Source of the DNA: Tamarix chinensis
Taxonomy: Eukaryota > Streptophyta > Magnoliopsida > Caryophyllales > Tamaricaceae
Reading direction: 5' to 3'
Assembly: GCA_030549775.1 (NCBI GenBank)
Contig: CM060178.1
Coordinates: 67,136,896-67,200,895, forward strand
Length of the DNA: 64,000 nucleotides
Shown: piece by piece, positions 12,331-21,753 of the stretch
Layout of the letters: each line of letters begins with the position of its first letter
Numbering within the stretch: the first letter of the stretch is position 1
The notes under the pieces: model-generated
What the model saw: the letters and a program-made list of their open reading frames with translations, nothing else
What the model was told of the DNA's origin: nothing
Databases searched by the model: none
Translations under genes and position numbers: made by a program

Positions 12331-14850
12331 TTGATTAAATATATATGAATTAGCTTTGATTAAGCTAAATTGATTATTATATTGAGTACATATGTGTTAT
12401 ATGATTGATTTAGATGTGTTAATTGTGTGGCATATACTTGACTTTTGGGTTTTTGGATTTTTAACCTAATTAAGTCTAGATTTCTTATATTCATCCAATT
12501 GTGTTATTTTTTATAAATTGATTATTCAATATACTTTGAAATGTAATTAATTTCATTGGAAGTATCAATTTGAGAAATCAACTAATATTGGATTGCTAGG
12601 TCAAAACTATTATATATTTAAATTATATTTATCTATGTGTTATTTTATTAAATTTATTATACAATTTGCATTATGATATATTAAATTTCATTTCTGACCC
12701 ATCAATTTAAATATTTTAGTAATATTTGACTAGATTTGTGTTTTTGGCTCAAATATACTAATTATGAAAAAATAGGCATTTCTTTTATTGTTTTAATCAA
12801 TTTATTATCTAATATATTAGAAAATAATTCAAATTGCATTTATAAGAATTCACTTTAAATAAATTAATAAAATTTCAAATAATTGAAATTTTGGGCCTAA
12901 AATCCTAATTCCTTGGAATAGTTTCTAAATTTGAGTTTTATTTGATTATTTTATTAGTTTTGATTTGAAATCAATTAAATCATGTTTTTTAACTTATTTC
13001 CTTGGATTAGTTCTCTAAAATTGATTGGTTTGACATTTTGGGTTATAAACCATAATTATTTAAGTGGATTTTGATAAAATATACTTGTTTTCTATTATTC
13101 TATGTTTTGATTAGTTTTTCCTAACTTAGTCCTACAATTTTCAAAGATGATCTAGGAAGGTGCTTTAGTGGATCCTGAATCTACGGGTTTTCTTCTTCTT
13201 GTGCTAGAATAGCTTGGAATCTAGATAAACCTTCTGAATTCATAGTTAATAGACCCTTATATGTTGATGTATGTTGTTCCATATCCTGGTCATGCTAGGA
13301 GTATGTTAGAATTTTTTCAGAAAGCATGTGTTTTTTTGTTATGAGTACCCTAAGGTTTATACTGAGTACTTCATATTGAACATGAAAATATGGATATTGT
13401 GAAATCTAAGGGTTTTAAAGATATGTAATATTATATGAAATTGTAGGTCAAAATGAGCAAGCATAATCATAGTTGTGTGCCTTAGCTATTTGGCTACTTT
13501 GAAATTCTTATGTTATATTGACTTTGTGCTAGGTTATCATGTAGTTCTTTATAGATGTGAATCATTATTCTTCTTAATTGTAGTTCATAAGTGATATATT
13601 CCTTGAAGAAGTTATGATATGTAAACATGAGTGTATGCTAAAGTGTACCATGATATATTCTTTTGGTATCATATTCGTTAATGCAAATGCAAAGTGGTTG
13701 GTTTCATCATTGTTAAACATGTCTAATTTTGTCAAGAACATTAGTGATTAGTTATGTATAATAGAATATGTGGTCACAAGCATAAGTGGCGAATAATCTA
13801 AGTGATAAATGAAAGGAATGAATTATGGGACTTTTTCTATGTGTTATCATAGTAGCAATAGCTAGTGGTTTCAATCCACCTATGAGAATTGTGCTATAGG
13901 CCACCATGGTGCCTATATCTAGTGGTTGTATATATTACACCTAAGTAGCCTTAGGATAGCCTTTGAGTACGGTGGATGCATTACTTGTATTTTTTATATG
14001 CTATCACCATTGAGCGTTAGTGAGCCCCATCAATCTAATTTATAGGTGACCTATATGTTATATAGAGGGTATTGATACTTAAAGGTTATGGTGCCTTAAG
14101 TGGTTGTCCTAGCTATAGCTGTAGAGCTATATTTCATAGTGTTTGCCATAATAATAGAGCTATCAGTGACATGTTCATGTGTGTTCCTTAGCCACCATGC
14201 CTTGTATGTGAATAATTTGATACTTTGTTAATCTTGGGTCATGTTGTCCTACTACTCTTGTTATTCTTCATATTTTGTTCTTCTTTTTTCCATGATCTTA
14301 TATGAGAGCATTTCATTCTTGTTTTATCAGTTATACCAAGTATGTGGATATACATGTGTATGATATTGCTATGAGTTGGATTGTTTACTTAGTATGACAT
14401 GACATTGATACTATGCCTATTTATTTATCTATGTATCGGTACTTTAAGTTATGTTCTGATGTGATTTTAACTTGTGATGAGTGTTAGAGCTACCTATATT
14501 TTGTCCCTCGAGGAATTCTATAATGATTTTATACATTTATTTTTTCAAGAATTTATGTTGCAATTTTATTTGGCATTGTAAAAGGGAATTTATGTTTCTA
14601 TTATTTGATTAAGATTTTGAAACAAAGGTTTTTCACTAACCCTATCATAGATGTTTTAGATTTTGTGATTTGCTTTAGATGTTTGTTTTAGGTTTAATTG
14701 GACATATTTTTAGCCTTACACTTATCATGAGATAGATGATGGACGTTTGTCATATGTTAGGTGTGGTGATAACATTCATTATTTATTATGTTTGCTTCCA
14801 CGGTATATTATTTTTAAACAAAATTTTATGAGTGGAAAATGGGGGTGTTA
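12331..14850 (+). repeat. Plus-oriented LTR fragment of the same large-LTR gypsy family
   Basis: The interior aligns in the same orientation with the LTR at 59678-62910 (for example tatcaatttgagaaat and ctaggtcaaaac recur in order at about 12565-12610 and 61130-61190). The right end, ggtggtgataaca-like sequence then 'gcttccac' then gggggtgtta at 14841-14850, is the reverse complement of the start of the LTR at 42461. It is therefore a 3' end followed by unrelated flank without a primer site: a 3' LTR or truncated solo LTR. Roughly its first kilobase is missing. Confidence 0.6.
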
Positions 14851-15089
14851 AATTTCTCCTTTTCAGTTTTTATTATTTTACATCCTTGTTAATGTTGTTT
14901 TAATACCCAGGGAGGAAAATATGTATAAAACTCTAATTATGGCACAATTTATTTTGAAAACCATAAAAGAGTCAAGAGATAACTACAAAAGAAGATATTA
15001 ATGTTTATATACTCCTTCTTCCATTCATCATGCTTTTTTAGTTGTTTCATATGTACTTTGTTACTTGAATACATTATTTATCTTGAAGG
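14851..15089. other. Spacer before an exon-like fragment
   Basis: AT-rich DNA with no gene. It could be intron sequence of the fragment that follows. Confidence 0.3.
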
Positions 15090-15424
15090 TTGATATCATT
15101 GTGGTTCAACTTGTTGAACTCTCCTTTTCTCATGTTGAGGTTATTGAGTGGGTGCATGGGGAGAATTTAACAGGGAGATATATACATGGTTATGGTGGTG
15201 GAGTGAAGACTAGAGACATTAGAGGCTCTTATGAAACACAGAACAAAATTTTGGATTATCTAAAGGTGAATGAAGCAGTGCTTAAAAGAAAAGAAGAAGA
15301 TCTTGAGAAAAGAAACAAAGAAAATCAATTACCAAAAGAAATATTTGACAAATGGGGATCTGCTTTGGAGATGACTTTAAAAAATTCACATTATTAGCAA
15401 CACATCTTGCATGCTAAAGAACAG
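15090..15424 (+). pseudogene. Orphan exon-like gene fragment, function unknown
   Basis: This stretch has the composition of coding sequence. It reads EVIEWVHGENLTGRYIHGYG, then a charged helical segment (NEAVLKRKEEDLEKRNKENQ), then KEIFDKWGSALEMTLKNSHY. The same frame meets one TAG where CAG (Gln) would restore it, continues QHILHAKEQ, and ends on a plausible splice donor, ACAG|GTATTT, at 15424-15425. The segment around residues 65-95 looks like a coiled coil. I do not recognise the family. The charged, well-ordered protein and the donor site argue for a real exon of a nuclear gene, intact or recently broken, rather than transposon noise. It may belong with the exon-like repeats at 16160 and 21320, which lie on the same strand. 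Confidence 0.45.
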
Positions 15425-16159
15425 GTATTTAATGATGTAGATAACCTTCTTATCTCCAATATCCATGATAACTCTAGGTTTGATTGCCTTTGAGGTTAGG
15501 CAAACTTTTGTATTGCTTTCATCATTACAAGTATGATGGTAACATGTATTAATGTGTATTAATATGATGATAATTGGCAAGTTGCACAGCAGTATTATAG
15601 GAATGAAAATTATAAGGAATATTACAAATAAACCTCGCTTATGCATATATGGGATAAAGAGCATATTGGTGATTTTACAAATGTCCCAAAAAAGGGGAGA
15701 GTCAAAAACCTAATGTAGTTGGAGCTATAGATTAGTTTGATATATCGGTTCCATGTATCAATACTCTTCTTTAAGGATAAGTACTGAACAACTAGATTAT
15801 TTATAATCTTGAAACTAAATTCATATGATTCTATTGCTCTTGGTCACCTTGAAAGAACAATTTGTTGTCCCTTTCAAAAAAATAGTTTATGAAATGTATA
15901 CAATTCATATTATTACAAATTCCTTGTGAAAGAATTGCTGAAAAATCCACGCATAAAAACAAGCGTGCTTATGTTTTCTCCATCCAAATTTATAGGATAT
16001 CACTTTTTGGTTCTATTTTTAGTCTAAGAAGTCCCACCCTCTAGTCTTGATGGTAACTAACCTATCTATAATTCTCAAACTTGGTTATTTAGATGATATT
16101 TTTTTGGTAAAGGTAAGAGATGCATATATAATAACATATAATGTATAGTAGACGTAAAA
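15425..16159. other. Possible intron or spacer
   Basis: AT-rich DNA starting with a GTATTT donor-like sequence. No independent gene is seen. If the fragment at 15090 and the repeat at 16160 are exons of one gene, this would be intron. Confidence 0.3.
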
Positions 16160-16494
16160 GCTTTTGTGGTTGTTTAGTGTGAAACAAATAAATGACATAA
16201 TATAGAATATGCTTAATTAAAAAAGTGATTAAAAAATTAATTACATTGCGCTCTTTTAGATTGAGTTGTGTTCTAAATTTATATTGTTATTATTTAAATG
16301 TTTCAACTGTAACTATGAAATTATTAAAAAAAAGTGCATCTAGGGACATTTGGATGTGCAACTAGAAATATTTATGTAAATCCTGCCAATTGTGAAAAGT
16401 TAATCAAATGCTTATAGAAAAGAGATGAGCTTCTTCTCTTCCTAATGATTTTGTTGATTTAGGTTTGCTTGATCAGTTTAATTTTATGAGAGAG
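16160..16494 (+). repeat. Exon-like direct repeat, copy 1 (damaged)
   Basis: About 330 bp nearly identical to 21320-21643. A pyrimidine-rich tract ending in TTTTAG at 16248-16260 looks like a splice acceptor. The frame that is open in copy 2 is disrupted here: extra A residues shift it near 16325, and TGG is changed to TAG (tgcttatagaaaag against tgcctatggcaaag). It is a pseudo-exon of an unrecognised gene. Confidence 0.6.
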
Positions 16495-16769
16495 AACAAA
16501 AGACAAACATTGATCATTTCAAATGCCCTCCCATCTACAACAAAAGTTTTTTTTTTGTTTTTTTTTACTGTTATAAGCTACAGGAGTATATATTAAAAAA
16601 TAAATTTAGCAAGTTGTCCAAGAAAAGAGGTGAGGCAGTAAAAAAAAAAGTTGAACTTTAAGCATAGAAAATCGTTGGACCAGGCTTGTCATACTAAATG
16701 AAATAGACCATGATGTTACCGCCAATTAATTAATATTACCGTATTTTATCTGTACATGTAACCTAATTA
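16495..16769. other. Spacer with poly-T and poly-A runs
   Basis: It holds long T runs (16545-16567) and an A run (16639-16650), and no gene. The A run could be the tail of an older retroposed sequence. Confidence 0.3.
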
Positions 16770-17202
16770 GTTGCATGAGGTTGTGGCATGGCAAGAGGTG
16801 GTGGTTTGGCAGATTGCTCATGGTTGGGGATAGTGGGTTTGCTAGGAGGATGATAAGAATTTGGTGACTCTTTGGTAGCAACAAGATTCCTTATTGATAC
16901 GCACAGAATGGAGGACATCAAGGAACAAGTGGTGGTTAGTATATAAGGGAAGGAAGTGGTTGTGCAGGTCCAGGAGATTGGACATGGTTATGTCCCATGG
17001 AAAAAACTAGCGGATGGTAACCTCAGTGCCTGGCCGTGCGCAATAGAGTCCAATGAGGAAGAGGGATGGTCAGTTGATGAGTAGCTGAACAGTTATGGGA
17101 GGGAGGAAGTTGAAGAGGCATACAACAATAACACACAGGTGTAGCACGTTGGGAGAGTTACTGAGGAGGTGAGGGGGCAACCTGAGAAGGTGGCAGACGT
17201 AA

Positions 17203-17853
17203 TTGGCGGGTTTGCATGGGAGAGGGAAAAATCTAATAAATGGGGGAGAGGAGGAGTTATTGCAGGAGGTGGGCGGTAGCAGATTGGGAAGCGAGGAAAT
17301 GATGTTGTGGCCTAGGGGAGAGGTCGTGTGGCGGCTGCACATACAAGAAAATGAGGTGGCATCTTGGCATCGAAATGATGAAACGTGGAAAGCTGGAGAG
17401 GAAGGGGCAGGTGAGTCATGTGGGCTGCTTTCCATCGTGGGAAATACCGAACATGAGCTGGGGTCGGCTAGAAAAGGCGTGTTGTAGGGATGGCATGTGA
17501 GGAATAGTGAGGATGAGGTTGGTGTGGAGGCTTTGCCGGCCGAGTCGGAGAACACAACTTTCGCAGGGGTGGGCCATGATATTGATGAGGAAAGGAGGTT
17601 AATTAAGTGGAGCAGAAGGAAGAATGGGCCGAGGGGTAGAGTTAAGAGTTTGAGAAGGAAGTTTAAAGGGGAGAGAGATGAAGAAAGGGATTTGATGGAT
17701 GATGCTTCCCCATCTAGTGTTGAAGCACCTCCACCCAATTTTGAGGGGCTGTATCCTGCTGGGGGATATGATGGGACCAGAAGGAAGACTGACTCGGTAG
17801 ACATTGGAGTAAATAGGGTGGGAGTAGAAGAGGAAGGATTGGAAGAAGCATGA
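17203..17853 (+). pseudogene. LINE ORF1-type region
   Basis: Two plus-strand frames, 17203-17487 and 17497-17853, are rich in Gly, Glu, Arg and Lys, and lie directly before the endonuclease, as the RNA-binding ORF1 product does in plant L1 elements. The second contains a basic segment (KWSRRKNGPRGRVKSLRRKF). A CCHC knuckle is not visible, so the nucleic-acid-binding role is inferred from position. One stop separates the two frames. The long open frame on the opposite strand here (17070-17804) is a Pro/Ser-rich shadow. Not functional. Confidence 0.5.
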
Positions 17854-17998
17854 GAGTGTTGGGTGCTTGGGAATAACCTGGGACTTTCCTCAAAGAAAGA
17901 AAAGAAGTATGTGGAAAAATTGGTAGGCTTAAGGAGGAGTCAGAGGAAGATTAGGAAGAGGCAGGTATAAGATGGTATGAGGAGAAGGGGGTCTAGGC

Positions 17999-18767
17999 AA
18001 TGTCGATATGGTTGTTATTAGTTGGAATTTAAGGGGGATAGGGGAATTAGGGAAGATGTCCTGTTTGTAAGCTCTGATTGTGAAGGAGAAGCCTTGGGTG
18101 TGCGGTCTGGTGGAAACGAAGCATCAAGGGGTCTTGGACTCTTGAAAGAATAAAGTGAGGGGACTGGGACTTTTCAATTGGAGAGATTTAGTGGCGCAGG
18201 GCAGAAGCGATGGTTTGGTTATTGGGTGGAACACCCAGTTTTTTGATTTGAGGTGCTCTAAAAGCAATTGTAGGTGGATCTTGATTGAAGGGTGCGTTTG
18301 ACCTCTTTCTTTTGAGCGTGGGATTCTCTTAGTCTATGGGAACTCTATCTCGAGGGATCAGAGGGCCCTCTGGGAGGAGTTGGAGGCAGTGGGTCATAGT
18401 TGTCCTAATCCTCTATTAGTGTTGGGTGATTTTAATGAAGTAAGGTCCTGTGAGGAAAGGAAAGGTAGGTGGGTGGATAGCAGGAGTGTGAAGGAGTTTA
18501 ATGATTGGATTGACAAGATGGGCTTGATCGAGTTAAAACCCTCAAATTTAAAGTTTACTTGGCGCAAGGCGAGGTCGGCGAGTCTCCTGGACAGAGTGTT
18601 AGTGGATCCCAGGTGGTTGGTTGCTTTTCTGGATCTTACTTATGTCGGTTTGAGCAAATCGCTCTTGGACCACAATCATATTCGGGTCAGCTTCAAGAAA
18701 TACGAAAGTGGACCACTTCCGTTTAGATCTTGGGATATGAGGTTCTTCCATCCCCAGTTCCAAGGAT
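17999..18767 (+). pseudogene. LINE apurinic endonuclease domain
   Basis: It starts with the EN opening motif, VVISWNLRGIGELGK at 18011. Later come the metal and DNA-binding blocks LLVLGDFNEV (about 18416-18445) and SLLDRVLVD (about 18581-18607). The usual SDH triad near the end reads LDH (LLDHNHI, about 18663). This enzyme nicks the target DNA to prime reverse transcription. Two to three in-frame stops (after KMSCL, after GVLDS, and after EGCV) and the lost serine show it is dead. The C-terminal half of the ORF2 linker is deleted: the frame runs straight into RT sequence near 18767. Confidence 0.8.
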
Positions 18768-20808
18768 TTGCAGTCAGCTTTTATAGAAGGAAGAAGCATT
18801 CTAGATGGGGCCATGGTAGCAAACGAAATTGTGCAGTGGTACAGACAAAAGAAGAGTATCAAGGGAGTCATGGTTAAGCTTGATTTTCAGAAGTCCTATG
18901 ATAGTATCAAGTGGGAGTTTGTTGACAAGATGCTAAGGATTATGGGTTTTGGTGGAGTGTTTAGAGGATGGATCAAGGAGTGTATCTCAACTGCTTCTAT
19001 ATCGGTGCTGGTGAATGGGTCCCCTACTCCCCCTTTCAATATGGGTAGGGGGCTTAGGCAAGGAGATCCTATTTCCCCCTTCTTATTCGTCTTAGTAGTG
19101 GAGGCGTTCAACCAACTTATCAAGAGAGGTATTGATAAGGGTTTGATTCATGGGTTAAGAGTGGGGAGGCATGGGTGCAAAGTCACGCACCTGCAGTTTG
19201 CTGATGATACGATGATCTTCTGTGAGCCATCTCTAGAGAATATAAGGAATTGGAGGAGACTGATTGACTATTTTTACTGGCTCTCGAGGCTCAAGGTTAA
19301 TTTTGATAAAACATAGCTCATTGGTCTTGGGGTGGACGAGCAGTTCTAGGGGGAGGCATCATCCATCTTGAGTTGTGTCATTGGTTCACTCCCTACCAAT
19401 TATCTTGGCCTCCTGTTAGGTGTAAAGGCCGGCAACGGACAAACATTGAAACCGATGATTGATAAGGTGAAGTAGAGATTAGCAAGGTGGAAATTGAAGG
19501 TTCTCTCTAGAGCAGGAAGGTTGGTCCTGATCAAGAGCGTTCTTAATAGTCTTTCGATGTATTACATGAGCCTCTTCAAGATTCCGAATGGGGTTGCTAA
19601 AGAGATCATTGGTATTCAGTGTAATTTCTTTTGGGGTAGTAGGGGAGATAGGATAAATCTTCCTTCGGTAAAGTGGAGTGTGATCCAGAAGCCCAAGTCC
19701 TTGGGAGGACTTGGTGTGGGGGACCTTGTTATGAAGAATAATGCTTTATTGTTTAAATGGTGGTTGCGGTTTTTCACTATGGATGGTGTAGCTTAAAAGG
19801 GTGTTGTCTCCTCAATCCATTAGGAGGACCGGTCAGGAGGTATTCACAACTTAGGCTCTCAGCGCAGATGGACGCCATGGGTGGATATCATTCAGGTGGG
19901 GAGCTTGAACCCTGTCTTGAAGCAGGGGTTATCTATAGCTGTAGGTGATGGGAGAAACATTAGCTTTTGGCACGATGACTTGACAGGATTAGGTGCGCTA
20001 AAGTTGGTTTTCCCAAGACTCTTCTCAGTTTCAGGGCAACAGGATGAGAAGATTGCTGGTATGGGAAGATGGGACGGGTCATAGTGGAATTGGAGTCTGT
20101 GGTGGCGGAGGTATCTTTTTGATTGGGAGGTAGCGCTAGTGGAGCGGTTGGAAGGGCTTATCAATCAGGTTCCTTTATCCAAGGACAAGGTGGACTCGTT
20201 TAATTGGGCTTTTGAGGATAGTGGTACGTTCTTAGTAAATTCATTTTGCCAGGCTTCTTATCAGCTTCGTGATGGAGACAGGTCTCCAAGTTTTGATCCT
20301 AGTTTGATGTGGAGCGGCTTAGCCCCCCCCGACGATTGAGCTTATGGCCTGGTTCGCGATCCAGTAAAGGCTCAACACTAGAGATAGACTGGCCAGGTTC
20401 CAAATCATTGATGTAAGGGAGGTAGGGTGTCCTTTTTGCAAGGAGGAGCAATAATCGGTGAATCATGTATTTTTGCATTGCTCTGGGACAAGGAGGATTT
20501 GGTACGAGATTAGTCGTTGGCTATATTCTACTTGGGTAATGCCAAACTCTATCGAGGAGCATGCGACTGCATGGATGGGGGTTAGAAGATCTGGTTTGAA
20601 GAGAGACATTTGGAGTATGACCTTTTTTGCTATTATAAATGTTATCTAGGAGTTTAGGAACAAATCTATTTTTGATAAGTTCCATGTGTGTGTTAGATGG
20701 ATTATTTTACTCATTAAGGTTAAAATAGGATCGTGGATTAAGTTTAGTAGGAGGGACTTTCCCTATAGAATAGAGGAATTGGTTCATAATGTTCAAGCTT
20801 TTTTGTAA
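18768..20808 (+). pseudogene. LINE reverse transcriptase with C-terminal zf-RVT
   Basis: RT begins at the QSAFIEGR block and keeps the palm motifs: VKLDFQKSYD with the first catalytic Asp, GLRQGDPISPFLF, and FADDTMIF with the catalytic Asp pair at 19197-19208. After FADD the frame continues through NYLGLLLG and LSRAGRLVLIKSVL with a stop at 19316 and others (about 19349, 19473, 19796, 20081). The far end has the zinc-finger-like zf-RVT pattern CPFC-x(n)-SVNHVFLHC at 20428-20480 and ends at the TAA at 20806. It would copy the LINE RNA at a nicked chromosome site. The active-site residues survive but the stops and missing N-terminal part of RT make it inactive. Confidence 0.88.
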
Positions 20809-20857
20809 GTTTGGCCCGATTCTTCAGAATTTGGTTGATTAATAATTATAAAAAAAA

Positions 20858-21130
20858 GTTGATGCTAAAATAATTTTTTTCCTTCTCTCATAACCTTCCA
20901 TTAAACCCCTTGCTCCTTCCCTCATTTCCAATTTCATAACAATACTAAAAATAAGGTGGCTAGTCCCATTAATGGGAAAAGATAAACTTCTAGGCACTTT
21001 GCAACCCAAACGAAGACACGCGAGCTAATCTTTAGGAGTTCGAACAAGGATGTCCAATGCATTCCTACTAATGGATTAACAGATTTTTCAACGTTGGAAA
21101 GTCTGCACTAGATAAGCAAGACAACATTAC

Positions 21131-21133
<3 letters not shown>
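20858..21133. other. Spacer after the LINE
   Basis: No gene. The short GC-richer part at 20980-21110 has a GTTCGAAC core resembling a Pol III B box, but no convincing A box, so I do not call a tRNA or SINE. Confidence 0.3.

Positions 21134-21187
<54 letters not shown>
21134..21187. repeat. (AT)n microsatellite
   Basis: About 27 perfect AT dinucleotide units. Confidence 0.95.
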
Positions 21188-21190
<3 letters not shown>

Positions 21191-21319
21191 TCACTCCTAA
21201 GCTAATGACTTTTTAACTTGCAGGAGTTCTCCAAATGTATATATAAAATTAGGGTATAATATTATTACAAAATATTATAATATATTTTGAGTTTCTACCT
21301 GTAATTGAGTGAAAATATA

Positions 21320-21643
21320 GCTTTTGTGGTTTTTTAGTGTGAAACAAATAAATAACATAATATAGAATATGCATAATTAAAAAAAGTGCTTAAAAATTAA
21401 TTACATTGCTCTCTTTTAGATTGAGCTATGTTGTAAATTTATATTGTTATTATTTAAATGTTTCAAGTGTAACTATGAAATTCTTAAAAGAGTGCATCTA
21501 GGGACATTCAGATGTGCAACTAGAAATATTTATGTAAATCCTACCAATTGTGAAACGTTAATCAAATGCCTATGGCAAAGAGGTGATGCTTCTTCTCTTC
21601 CTAATGATTTTGTTGATTCAGGTTTGCTTGATCAGTTTAATTT
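21320..21643 (+). repeat. Exon-like direct repeat, copy 2 (open frame 21444-21671)
   Basis: The better-preserved copy of the 330-bp repeat at 16160-16494. After an acceptor-like TCTCTTTTAG at 21410-21419 it carries an open frame to 21671 reading VHLGTFRCATRNIYVNPTNC, then CLWQRGDASSLPNDFVDSGL and LDQFNLLTLEDLIQ. The order of charged and hydrophobic residues is protein-like. I do not recognise the family. The flanks beyond both ends differ between the copies, so this is a segmental or tandem duplication later split by the LINE, or two insertions of the same gene fragment. It is on the same strand as the orphan fragment at 15090. Confidence 0.5.
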
Positions 21644-21753
21644 GCTTACACTTGAGGATTTGATACAATGAGGTTGAGTACGAGGGTCAGGTTTATTATT
21701 TGAATTTCTTAATGGTCCTTATGTTTAATGTTGTCTAAAATTGAAGTTCATAA

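Larger units (their letters stand above)
16770..20857 (+). mobile_element. L1-like LINE retrotransposon, internally deleted
   Basis: A non-LTR element in plus orientation: ORF1-type region, apurinic endonuclease (EN), reverse transcriptase (RT), C-terminal zf-RVT, and a short poly-A at 20850-20857. Its GC content (about 45-48% by eye) stands out from the 30% around it. Intact plant L1 elements are 6-7 kb; this one is about 4.1 kb because the end of EN is joined to the middle of RT near 18767. No target-site duplication was found, and the 5' boundary is approximate, placed on the change in base composition. Confidence 0.85.

Noticed and set aside
16770..16900. Search for a LINE target-site duplication using the bases after the poly-A (gttgatgctaaa)
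   Set aside because: The nearest look-alike (aaaagttgaactttaag at about 16647) differs too much to be called a duplication.
17070..17804. 244-codon open frame on the minus strand, Ser/Pro/Leu-rich
   Set aside because: It lies antisense to the LINE ORF1 region. The composition is what purine-rich sense sequence gives on the other strand, and no motif is present.
20980..21110. Possible SINE or tRNA-like sequence with a GTTCGAAC core
   Set aside because: Only the B-box-like core is present. No A box at the right distance, no cloverleaf and no 3' tail could be seen.
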